From positions 1-64,000 of the forward strand of contig JAUYAB010000047.1 in NCBI GenBank assembly GCA_030693705.1: a stretch of 64,000 bases of DNA, in the 5' to 3' direction. Positions 9,387 to 17,255 of this stretch are shown in pieces (positions within the stretch are counted from its first letter, which is position 1; each line of letters begins with the position of its first letter). The notes under the pieces are model-generated. The model did not search any database and was not told the DNA's origin. It saw nothing but the letters and a program-made list of their open reading frames with translations. Source of the stretch: Ignavibacteria bacterium (lineage in GTDB: Bacteria > Bacteroidota > Ignavibacteria > Ignavibacteriales > Ignavibacteriaceae). Made by a program: the position numbers and the translations under genes.

Positions 9387-10937
9387 TCATTCCATAATGA
9401 TTTTTTCTTTCCCGTTTTTTATATTGAATTTTTTTGTTCCGAGCGTTGGGTGAACAACACGCAGAGTGAAAGGTTTATCGCTTTCAACGTTTATTATCGC
9501 CGGACTATTTACATTCTTCCGCTTTTCACAATCGATCGAAACGGTCACATTTCCAAACCGGAGATTTTTTATCCCATGATTATCTATTCTGTTCAACACC
9601 CAGGTTAAACTGTTGTCAATTCCGTTGGGACGCAAACCGATAATGTTTTCAATGAGCAGTTCAATCGGTCCGCATCCGCTCCAGCCTACAAAATCGGGTC
9701 TCGACCACAATCCACGCGTGTATGCGTCGGGTGCATAATTTTCCCAGATTGTTCCCGTCCGTTTATAAACCTCGTAGATTCCTTCAAGATATTTTTCTGT
9801 TGCTATCGAGGCAAATTCATTAAAGTATTTTGCGTTCTCACCAACCCCGAACTTGTCCAATCCTTTAATAACCATAACGTTGGTAGAAGCCCACACGCTC
9901 CCAAGCCAATAACTGCCGTCTGCTTTGTAATTTTTATCATCGGCAGCAAGAGAAGCAAAAGGAATTGTCCGCCAGAATGTTTTTGTATCTTTTAAGTTTT
10001 CCAGAAGTTTCTCAGCTTGATGTTGATTTGAAATTCCGGCAAGCATAGGCCAGAACGAAGCAATCGTTTTGCATTTCACTTGATTGCCGCTGTCGTCAAC
10101 ATCGTAATACAAACCGTCTTCTTCATTCCACATAAATTGATTGATCTTTTCACCGATAGCTTTTGCCTTTTCTTTAAAAGAAGAAGCTTTCTCTTCCAAG
10201 TTGAGTTCATCGCTCATCAAAGCCATGTCGTTATACATCATCGCCATTTGTGCCGACATATCAACCCAGCCGGAACCGCTGCGCGGTGTGTTATCCATGC
10301 CTGAACCAAGTCCCGTCTGCCAATACAAATTATGTTTTGTGTTTTCTTTTCTGCGGAATTTCTCAAGCCATTCGGTATATTTTTCTAATACCGGCAGCAC
10401 CATTGCAAAACGAGATTTATCTCCCGTAATTCTATAATTTTCAACTTCAGCCCAGCTAAACAGCGGCGGATTAATTGTGTGTTCTCTTCCTTCAAAAACA
10501 AAATCTTCACCGGTTGCTTCAACAATTTCGCGGCAGATATAACCGTTCTCATATTGGCGGCAGTAAAAATTATCGAGCGATTGAATCGATGGGAAAATGT
10601 GGTTTGCGTAGCGCGCAAACATCAACATAAAAAAAGTATCCCACTGAAAAATGTTCGGGGCGAACGCTTCATCAATATAATTAGAAACAAACGGCGAACC
10701 TTTTGGGGGTCTTTTAAAATGATCGAACGCCAGTTCCCAAGCCGCCCAATACAGTTTTACCAATTCGGGATTGTTCTCCAATATTGGGGAAGGAAGCAAT
10801 TTAGCGCTTTCCGCAAAAGTTGGAATTGGCGAATCGGTGTAGTTCTTTTTCTCAAAATACAAACCCCGTTTTCCGCTGTCTTCGTACTGAGCAAACATTG
10901 TTGTTGAAAAAAGTAAAATGATAATAAATATTTTCAT
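9387..10937 (-). CDS. Trehalase-like / MGH1-type six-hairpin glycosidase
   Basis: 516 residues with a short signal peptide ending near FAQ (residue 17). The body reads as an (alpha/alpha)6 barrel of the GH37/GH63/mannosylglycerate-hydrolase-like group. Landmarks are QWDTFFMLMFA, GSGMDNTPR (candidate general-acid Asp), SYWLGSVWASTN and GTIWENYAPD (candidate base Glu). A beta-sandwich of ~75 residues closes the protein. It starts 25 bp after GH5 and precedes GH3 on the same strand, so it probably works on a plant or algal glucan or its fragments. The automatic name would be trehalase, but true substrate specificity is open. Confidence 0.8.
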   Translation of the reverse strand: MKIFIIILLFSTTMFAQYEDSGKRGLYFEKKNYTDSPIPTFAESAKLLPSPILENNPELVKLYWAAWELAFDHFKRPPKGSPFVSNYIDEAFAPNIFQWDTFFMLMFARYANHIFPSIQSLDNFYCRQYENGYICREIVEATGEDFVFEGREHTINPPLFSWAEVENYRITGDKSRFAMVLPVLEKYTEWLEKFRRKENTKHNLYWQTGLGSGMDNTPRSGSGWVDMSAQMAMMYNDMALMSDELNLEEKASSFKEKAKAIGEKINQFMWNEEDGLYYDVDDSGNQVKCKTIASFWPMLAGISNQHQAEKLLENLKDTKTFWRTIPFASLAADDKNYKADGSYWLGSVWASTNVMVIKGLDKFGVGENAKYFNEFASIATEKYLEGIYEVYKRTGTIWENYAPDAYTRGLWSRPDFVGWSGCGPIELLIENIIGLRPNGIDNSLTWVLNRIDNHGIKNLRFGNVTVSIDCEKRKNVNSPAIINVESDKPFTLRVVHPTLGTKKFNIKNGKEKIIME

Positions 10938-10962
10938 CAGTGAAAATCCGTGTAATCTGTAT

Positions 10963-12204
10963 CTATGGTTTTTTAGCGCCTAAAGCTTTAAGATATCCTT
11001 CATTAATTGTACAATTTTTGAATTTGATATTTTCCAGCAGGTCAGCCATTGCTTTTTTCACCACCGCTTTTGATGGACGATGCGACGGGTCGTAATCAAA
11101 CGGTTTTCTCGGCGATTTTGTGTAGGCGATAATTGAATCCCACTCGGCAGTTCTTGCGAACGAAGCGATTCCTCGCGGCGAATCCATTTTTTTGTAGGGC
11201 CAGAAACACCAGCCGAACTGGTTTTTCTCAAGTAATACACGGAAGGAATCAATCCACGAATTTTCGTTTTCGCCAGATTCACCCAGCCAAATCGGAACGT
11301 TATATTTTTTACTGAAATCTACGTAATCCTGGACTTGTTCCTGTATCGGGGGCATCCAATATTTATGAAAAGTATATACAAGTTTGTCGTCAAACGGTTT
11401 GCCGAACACATTAAAATTAGTATTCCACTGCGCTCCGCCGGGGAAAATGATATGATTTTTATCAACTTTTCTAATCTCCGCGGTGATTCTTTTGTACAAC
11501 GGCTCAAGTTGTTTGTTCAATTCTTCTTTATTTTCAAAGTAGGTCGCGATCGGTTCGTTCAACAAATCGTAGCCGATAACAATTTTTTCATTTGCGTAAC
11601 GTTTTGCAATTTGCTTCCAGAGAGTTACGGTTAAATCTTGCGCATCTTTATTTTCCATTAGATAAGGATAACCCCAACTGTCGTCAATGTTCGCGCCGGT
11701 CTGTCCGCCGGGAGCCGCGTGCATATCAAGGATAACGTAGAGCTTTTCTTCGCGGCACCATTTAATTGCCTTGTCAAGATATTCAAATCCGGTTTTAAGA
11801 AAAACATCGGGATGATCTTCTACCACAAACAATTTGAAATTAAAAGGCAGACGGATATGATTTAGTCCGCTCTGTTTTAAAAAATGAATATCTTCTTTGG
11901 TGATGTAATTATCGCGGAAAGTTTTCCAAAAATTTCTTGTGTCGTCTGCGCCGATGAGCTGACAGAAAACCTCGTTAATCAGCCGGTAACAACTCGCATC
12001 TTCAAAATGGAACATGTAACCCTCGGGATTGAGCCAATTGCCGATGTTAATTCCTTGAAGCAAAAACGGTTTGCCGTCGCCGTCTATTAACTGCGATCCT
12101 TTTGCCGTTACAAAGTTTTTTTGTGGGAAAATTGAGGTGAGAGCTGCAAAAGCGAGGAAGAAAACGAAAGAAAGAAAAGTCCTGTTAGATATAAATTTAA
12201 ACAT
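10963..12204 (-). CDS. Secreted glycoside hydrolase family 5 (cellulase-type)
   Basis: 413 residues with a signal peptide (hydrophobic residues 9-27). The fold landmarks of GH5 are present: LQGINIGNWLNPEG near the start, HIRLPFNFK, VILDMHAAPG, the acid/base Glu217 in GYDLLNEP, HKYW, and the nucleophile Glu309 in WLGESGEN. This points to an endo-beta-1,4- or exo-beta-1,3-glucanase-like enzyme acting outside the cytoplasm. It is the first gene of the three-enzyme minus-strand cluster, with an AAGGTGG ribosome-binding region just before the ATG. The combination with GH3 suggests stepwise degradation of a beta-glucan (inference). Confidence 0.9.
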   Translation of the reverse strand: MFKFISNRTFLSFVFFLAFAALTSIFPQKNFVTAKGSQLIDGDGKPFLLQGINIGNWLNPEGYMFHFEDASCYRLINEVFCQLIGADDTRNFWKTFRDNYITKEDIHFLKQSGLNHIRLPFNFKLFVVEDHPDVFLKTGFEYLDKAIKWCREEKLYVILDMHAAPGGQTGANIDDSWGYPYLMENKDAQDLTVTLWKQIAKRYANEKIVIGYDLLNEPIATYFENKEELNKQLEPLYKRITAEIRKVDKNHIIFPGGAQWNTNFNVFGKPFDDKLVYTFHKYWMPPIQEQVQDYVDFSKKYNVPIWLGESGENENSWIDSFRVLLEKNQFGWCFWPYKKMDSPRGIASFARTAEWDSIIAYTKSPRKPFDYDPSHRPSKAVVKKAMADLLENIKFKNCTINEGYLKALGAKKP

Positions 12205-12586
12205 GATGCCACCTTGAATATTGAATTAAGTACAATGTTAAAATTCTTCATCACCCCGGCAAACTGAATGGAAGAATGTTTGCATGACTGATTTGAAAAC
12301 CTCAAAACTTTCAACACGTTCTCATTCAATCATGCATCCATTCCTTTATTCTATTTATCCATCGCTATAATCTACCAAATTGCATGCCTTTCGATTATCC
12401 AACTCAAATTGCGGTTTTAGCGGATTTTGTTCAATTATTTGCAGAAATGGTAGGAAAAGTTTATTACTCTGATAAAATGATGGTTATTAAAACAATAATG
12501 AAAACCTTGCATGAGGAAAGCAGCCTCGAAGGTCGGCACCCAGCTTTGAAACTTTACCTTCGAAATTATCTTTCTTTCAGATTAAT
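12205..12586. other. Intergenic region with two inverted-repeat structures, no supported gene
   Basis: About 380 bp upstream of the first ATPase. 12265-12342 has imperfect inverted arms sharing GAATGGA and GCATGAYTGA. 12526-12563 has an 8-bp stem (TCGAAGGT and ACCTTCGA) preceded by CCTCGAAGGTC, a word found again at 17099. A 73-codon frame at 12384-12605 runs through these repeats and shows no family signature; it is not called as a gene. The GH5 promoter must also lie here. Confidence 0.5.
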
Positions 12587-12650
12587 TGTAAATTCCGTTG
12601 ACTAATTGACGGAATTAATGTAAATTCCGTCAACATAATGACGGAATTAA
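12587..12650 (+). promoter_or_regulatory. Tandem 32-bp palindromic repeats ending 1 bp before the ATPase start
   Basis: Two abutting 32-bp copies (12587-12618 and 12619-12650) begin TGTAAATTCCGT and end ACGGAATTAA. Each contains an inverted repeat; in copy 2 the arms AATTCCGTCA and TGACGGAATT pair perfectly over 10 bp with a 6-base loop. The copy adjoining the gene covers the ribosome-binding position (GGA, 7 bases before ATG). It could be an operator for autoregulation or an RNA hairpin that hides the start. Confidence 0.65.
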
Positions 12651-12651
12651 C

Positions 12652-13788
12652 ATGAAAATAGAAAGAACTGCTAAATCTCTCATCGACAAAAAATTACGCG
12701 CCGGTAAGGTTATCGTTCTTATAGGGGCAAGAAGAGTTGGAAAAACTTTTCTTCTACAGGAAATAATGGAAGAAACTAAGGAGAAGTTTATTTACTGGAA
12801 CGGTGAAGATTTTGCCATTCATGATTTATTAAAACGACGAAGTATTAAGCATTACAAAAATGTAATCGGGGAGGCAACATTACTGATAATAGATGAAGCT
12901 CAACATATTCCGGAAATAGGGTTTGTCTTAAAATTAATTGTTGATTCATTTAAAAACCTGCAAATAATAGTTACAGGTTCTTCTTCATTTGATATTTCAA
13001 ACCGCACCGGCGAACCGCTTACCGGTCGTAAGTATGAGATTCAGCTTTTTCCGGTTTCGGAATCTGAATATTGCCGATTTGAAAAGATTCAGGAAAGAAC
13101 AGATAATTTAAGACATCGATTACTCTATGGCTGTATGCCGGAGTTGATAAATTACCCGAACGAAAAAGATAAAGAAGAATATTTAAGGACGCTCGTCAAT
13201 TCATATCTATTCAAAGATATTTTAGCTGTAGAAAACATTAGGAATTCCTCGAAAATTTTTAATCTCGTAAAACTAATTGCTTTCCAGGTCGGTAATGAAG
13301 TCTCGCTGGAGGAACTTGGCAGACAATTATCAATGTCTAAAAATACAGTTGAAAAATATCTCGATTTGTTATCTAAAATGTTCATTTTGCACAAACTGAC
13401 TGCATATAGTAAAAATTTAAGAAAAGAAATCGTAAAAAGTTCAAAATACTATTTTCTTGACAACGGAATACGAAATGCCATAATTGCGGATTTCAAACCC
13501 CTATCTTTTAGAAACGATATCGGCGCATTATGGGAAAATTATATGATTAGCGAAAGACTTAAGTTTCAAAGTTACAACGGAATGATTGTGAACAACTATT
13601 TTTGGCGAACTTACGATCAACAAGAAATTGATCTGGTTGAAGAGAGAGAGGGAAACCTTTTTGCTTATGAGATGAAGTGGAATGAATCGAAAGTTAAAAT
13701 TCCAACAGCTTGGCAAAAAGCCTACCCGGATGCGCAATTTAAAGTGATAACACAAGAAAATTATTTTGAGTGGATCGGGGATAGTTAA
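12652..13788 (+). CDS. AAA+ ATP-binding protein with C-terminal DUF4143
   Basis: 378 residues. Walker A is GARRVGKT (25-32) and Walker B is LLIIDEAQ with Asp81-Glu82; GSSSFD follows as a sensor region. The middle holds a winged-helix-like stretch (LEELGRQLSMSKNTVEKYL). The C-terminal DUF4143 part has a restriction-endonuclease-like signature, EIDLVEE followed by YEMKW. These P-loop ATPases (AAA_14 plus DUF4143) occur in many scattered copies in bacteria and archaea; their cellular role is not established. A second, divergent family member lies 170 bp downstream. The start codon is fixed by the palindromic repeats that end one base before it. Confidence 0.88.
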   Translation: MKIERTAKSLIDKKLRAGKVIVLIGARRVGKTFLLQEIMEETKEKFIYWNGEDFAIHDLLKRRSIKHYKNVIGEATLLIIDEAQHIPEIGFVLKLIVDSFKNLQIIVTGSSSFDISNRTGEPLTGRKYEIQLFPVSESEYCRFEKIQERTDNLRHRLLYGCMPELINYPNEKDKEEYLRTLVNSYLFKDILAVENIRNSSKIFNLVKLIAFQVGNEVSLEELGRQLSMSKNTVEKYLDLLSKMFILHKLTAYSKNLRKEIVKSSKYYFLDNGIRNAIIADFKPLSFRNDIGALWENYMISERLKFQSYNGMIVNNYFWRTYDQQEIDLVEEREGNLFAYEMKWNESKVKIPTAWQKAYPDAQFKVITQENYFEWIGDS

Positions 13789-13800
13789 CTTCGTCAAAAG

Positions 13801-13873
13801 CTTTAATAATTTCTCCAAAATACCGGAACTTTAATCTTGACTTTTTTATGATAAACAGAAGTTTTGATAAGAG
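13801..13873 (+). promoter_or_regulatory. Duplicated suf-type promoter region, copy 1
   Basis: Positions 13801-13847 match 17151-17197 (just upstream of sufB) at 44 of 47 bases without gaps, 33 of them in an unbroken run. Similarity continues to ~13873 (AAGTTTTGATAAGA here, AAGTTTCAATAAGA there). It contains TTGACT as a possible -35 box. It precedes the second ATPase by ~90 bp. Confidence 0.65.
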
Positions 13874-13933
13874 CTGATCTATCTTAAAAGTATTTAAAGA
13901 AAGTATTTGTTATAAATAAGAATATCTCCTAAT

Positions 13934-13955
13934 TTTACTCAAAGCATTGAGTAAA
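13934..13955 (+). promoter_or_regulatory. Hairpin/operator-like palindrome just before the second ATPase
   Basis: Arms TTTACTCAA and TTGAGTAAA form a perfect 9-bp stem with a 4-base loop. It ends 5 bp before the ATG at 13961, covering the ribosome-binding region. The sequence differs from the palindrome before the first ATPase but the placement is similar. Confidence 0.6.
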
Positions 13956-13960
13956 TTAAT

Positions 13961-15151
13961 ATGAATTATCAAAGACCGCACCTAAAAGTACTAAAAACAA
14001 GGATAAATGAGCCAAGAAAGAGGATTCAGGTTATTCTTGGTCCAAGACAAGTTGGTAAAACAACAATAGTCAATCAGCTTCTTGCCGAAATTAACATTCC
14101 GTTTCATGTCGTTTCTGCGGATAACCAGTCAGGCTCAAATTCTCTATGGGTAGAGCAGCAATGGGAAGTTGCCCGGATCAGGTTGAAAACTTCAGGATCA
14201 GCAGAGTTTCTTCTTGTTTTTGACGAGATTCAAAAAATAGATGATTGGAGCAATGCCGTTAAACGGAATTGGGACAAAGACACTAACGAAAACGTAAACA
14301 TAAAAGTGATACTGCTCGGTTCATCAACATTATTAATTCAAAAGGGATTGAGCGAGTCGTTAGCCGGAAGATTTGAACTGCTGAAGATGTATCACTGGTC
14401 GTTAACAGAAATGCAATCTGCTTTTGGCATAAGTGAAGAACAGTATGTCTGGTTCGGCGGTTATCCCGGTTCCGTGGATTTAATAAAAGATGAAAAAAGG
14501 TGGAAAGATTATATTAGACATTCTTTAATCGAAACTACTATCTCTAAAGATATTCTGCTTCAGACACGGATAGATAAGCCTTCTTTGCTCAAAAACCTTT
14601 TTGAAGTCGGGTGCAGTTATTCCGGACAAATTCTTTCTTACACAAAAATACTTGGGCAACTGCAAGACGCCGGTAACACTACTACCTTATCACATTATTT
14701 GAATCTGTTATCAAATGCCGGACTATTAGCGGGAATAGAAAAATATAGTCCCGATATTGCCCGGCAAAGAGCATCAAGTCCTAAGTTTCAAGTTTACAAC
14801 TCTGCATTAATAAGTTCACTTTCCTCTTTAACTTTTGAAGAAGTAATTTTAAAACCGGAGAAATGGGGAAGAGTAATTGAATCGGCAGTAGGAGCGCATT
14901 TATTGAATTATTCAATTACTGAAGGATATGATATTTTTTATTGGCGGCACAATAATCATGAAATAGATTTCGTATTGAAGTATCACGAAAAAGTTGTTGG
15001 AATAGAAGTAAAAAGTACAGCAGCGAAAACAGTAAAAGGAGCGGAAACTTTTGAGAAACAATTTAACCCTCAGAAAATATTATTAATTAGTTCTGCGGGA
15101 TTGAGCTGGAAGGAATTCTTAAAAATTAATCCTATTTTTATATTCGATTAA
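13961..15151 (+). CDS. AAA+ ATP-binding protein with C-terminal DUF4143 (second copy)
   Basis: 396 residues. Walker A is GPRQVGKT (27-34) and Walker B is LLVFDEIQ with Asp88-Glu89; LLGSSTLL is the sensor region. The C-terminal part has the nuclease-like signature EIDFVLKY followed by GIEVKST. It belongs to the same broad family as the upstream ATPase but a different branch: there is little identity outside the motifs, so this is not a recent tandem duplication. It is 21 bp from the next gene, an odd secreted protein, and may share its transcript. Function unknown. Confidence 0.87.
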   Translation: MNYQRPHLKVLKTRINEPRKRIQVILGPRQVGKTTIVNQLLAEINIPFHVVSADNQSGSNSLWVEQQWEVARIRLKTSGSAEFLLVFDEIQKIDDWSNAVKRNWDKDTNENVNIKVILLGSSTLLIQKGLSESLAGRFELLKMYHWSLTEMQSAFGISEEQYVWFGGYPGSVDLIKDEKRWKDYIRHSLIETTISKDILLQTRIDKPSLLKNLFEVGCSYSGQILSYTKILGQLQDAGNTTTLSHYLNLLSNAGLLAGIEKYSPDIARQRASSPKFQVYNSALISSLSSLTFEEVILKPEKWGRVIESAVGAHLLNYSITEGYDIFYWRHNNHEIDFVLKYHEKVVGIEVKSTAAKTVKGAETFEKQFNPQKILLISSAGLSWKEFLKINPIFIFD

Positions 15152-15172
15152 GGCAATAAATGGATTTTATCT

Positions 15173-17089
15173 ATGAACCTGTGGTTTCCTTATAGTAAAT
15201 TTGACAAAACAAAGCTTGTAGCATTATTAATAGCCGGTATCGCGGCTTCCATAATGAATACCTTTGCTTCCGGGAACATTGATGAAGGTTCTGAAAATAA
15301 ACCTCATAAAACTCAATCTGCGGCAACAATAACCATCAATTGTTTTACCCTGGATAATAATTCTCCCGTTATAAACTTTATTGCAAAATTAAAAAACCAA
15401 TCCAACCAAATAATTGCAATAGATTCATCTCACAACACAAACAGAGTGCAATTCACCAACATTCCAACTCCGGTTGAAGCGGAAGAACTTCTGCCCACAA
15501 AATTATACCTCGAACAAAATTATCCCAACCCATTTAATCCTTCTACAATTATCAACTTTGGCGTTGCAAAGGAAGGAACCGTAAGTTTAAATATTTTTGA
15601 CATTACCGGAAAACTCGTTAAAACAATTGTTGAGCAAGACTTAACTGCCGGTAATTACTCGGCTGAGTGGATGGGAGAAAACAATTCAGGTTTACCTACG
15701 GCTTCCGGCGTTTACATTTCCGCGCTTAAACAAGAGAACAATATCATTGCAAAGAAGATCATCAATCTCGGCTCCGCAATGGGGAGATCATCTTTCAAAA
15801 CGAACGGAAACTATTCTCTGGAAACAGCAAACAGCAGCAATCTCAATAAAGAACGGAGTGTTAATTACACAATTGAAATTTCTGGAACAGATGCAACAAG
15901 ACCATTAATTGATACTAAAACAATTGCATTAACATTGCAAGGTGATACTGCATTTGCAGTTTATCTTGATAGATTCTTAAAACCAGCAACGCTAAACAAT
16001 ATCAATAATGTTTCAATGAATGAAGATGAACAGCCAACAAATCCTAAGTTAGTTGATATTTGGCAAAATGGTGTTGCAGGATATGATAGCTTAGGAAACG
16101 AAGTTCCAGATTCGTTATTAGCATACACTTTATCACAATCAAATACTAACCTGGTTAATCTAGTAATAGATGGAAATAGAGATATTAAATTGGATTCATT
16201 GAAAACAAGAGGAAACGGTTCATCGCAAGTAAGCTTGAAAGTAACTGCGCCAAATGGAAAAGAAGCAACAAAAATTTTTAATGTTACAGTAAATCCAATG
16301 ACTGATATTGAAGGAAGAGTAGATTCATTGTTTTCTGAAAATAATAATCCTTTATCAGGTGTCACTGTTAAATACAAAGGTAAAACAGCAACAACCAATG
16401 AAAATGGATATTACCATATTAAAGTAACTCCAAGCACAACTAAAGATACTTTAGTTTTTAATAAAGATGGTTTTTATGAAAGAAGACCTTCTCCATTTGC
16501 TCCAACAAATGATTTAGTGAAAAATGACAATATGGCAGATACTAGTTTGCATATGGATTTCTTTAATGGTGTTGCGAGATCTAGAAGTCCAGCAGGCACA
16601 CATAGGTGGGTAACTCAACCCGTGTGGTACATAAATACAACCCCTCCTTTAGGTGGCGGCACAATAACACAAGAAATGATTGATACAGCAGTTTCAATAA
16701 TTACCCATGACATTCCTAAATTCACAAATAATTACATTCAAAACCCCCAAATAATAATTGGTACAAATCCACCACCTCCAAATGCTAGGGATACTATTGA
16801 AGTAATGTGGGATAACACTATTCCTGGATTAGGGGAACATGGTGAAGCAGTTGATGGACAGAATAAAATATATTCAGCTTATGCTAAATTTAGAACTGGT
16901 GCAGGCAGAGGTCAAATGGGACAAGAGCTTCTTCAAAACTTCGGTCCAAGAATGGATTCAAATCTGCAATATCCTAGTATTTTTAATAGTCCAGTCAATG
17001 GGAATTTTATAGAAAACATTGATTTAAAAGTTGGTAAATTTCTTTATTCAAGAAATCCAGGAAATTTCTCACCAGATACAGATAAATAA
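15173..17089 (+). CDS. Secreted protein with internal sorting-type domain and degenerate metalloprotease-like region
   Basis: 638 residues. A signal peptide-like segment (~14-32, ending FAS) starts it. A complete type IX-style sorting domain with YPNPFNPST lies at ~105-200, although this domain is normally the very C-terminus. Then come a ~150-residue cadherin/Ig-like stretch, a carboxypeptidase-regulatory-like domain (~380-440, with LSGVTVKYKGKTATTNENGYY), and a C-terminal part with QELLQNFG at 584-591 and YPSIFN. QExxQxxG aligns with the HExxHxxG zinc site of metzincins but both His are Gln. Either it is an inactive protease-like protein or the resemblance is chance. The part after ~15.8 kb looks more AT-rich than the N-terminal part, suggesting a fusion. 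Confidence 0.75.
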   Translation: MNLWFPYSKFDKTKLVALLIAGIAASIMNTFASGNIDEGSENKPHKTQSAATITINCFTLDNNSPVINFIAKLKNQSNQIIAIDSSHNTNRVQFTNIPTPVEAEELLPTKLYLEQNYPNPFNPSTIINFGVAKEGTVSLNIFDITGKLVKTIVEQDLTAGNYSAEWMGENNSGLPTASGVYISALKQENNIIAKKIINLGSAMGRSSFKTNGNYSLETANSSNLNKERSVNYTIEISGTDATRPLIDTKTIALTLQGDTAFAVYLDRFLKPATLNNINNVSMNEDEQPTNPKLVDIWQNGVAGYDSLGNEVPDSLLAYTLSQSNTNLVNLVIDGNRDIKLDSLKTRGNGSSQVSLKVTAPNGKEATKIFNVTVNPMTDIEGRVDSLFSENNNPLSGVTVKYKGKTATTNENGYYHIKVTPSTTKDTLVFNKDGFYERRPSPFAPTNDLVKNDNMADTSLHMDFFNGVARSRSPAGTHRWVTQPVWYINTTPPLGGGTITQEMIDTAVSIITHDIPKFTNNYIQNPQIIIGTNPPPPNARDTIEVMWDNTIPGLGEHGEAVDGQNKIYSAYAKFRTGAGRGQMGQELLQNFGPRMDSNLQYPSIFNSPVNGNFIENIDLKVGKFLYSRNPGNFSPDTDK

Positions 17090-17100
17090 TCAGCCAAACC

Positions 17101-17138
17101 TCGAAGGTCAGTCTCCAATTTTCTATCCTGCCCTTCGA
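17101..17138. repeat. Hairpin sharing CCTCGAAGGTC with 12524
   Basis: A 7-bp stem (TCGAAGG and CCTTCGA) with a 24-base loop, starting 11 bp after the stop of the secreted protein. The word CCTCGAAGGTC (17099-17109) recurs at 12524-12534, where it also forms a hairpin. It may terminate the island transcript before suf. Confidence 0.5.
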
Positions 17139-17150
17139 CGTTACACTAAA

Positions 17151-17225
17151 CTTAAATAATTCCACCAAAATACCGGAACTTTAATCTTGACTTTTTTGTA
17201 TAGTATATATAAGTTTCAATAAGAA
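17151..17225 (+). promoter_or_regulatory. suf operon promoter region (copy 2 of a duplicated sequence)
   Basis: Ends about 30 bp before the sufB start. TTGACT at 17187-17192 and TATAAG at 17208-17213 are possible -35/-10 boxes with a short 15-base spacer. The upstream word TACCGGAACTTT is shared with copy 1 at 13801 and is a candidate binding site for the Rrf2 regulator encoded at the far end of the suf cluster (inference). Confidence 0.55.
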
Positions 17226-17255
17226 ATTATTTCTTTTTTAGAGAAAGTAAACAAT

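Noticed and set aside
12384-12605. 73-codon frame upstream of the first ATPase
   Set aside because: It runs through inverted repeats and into the tandem palindromes, has no clear ribosome-binding site, and shows no family signature.
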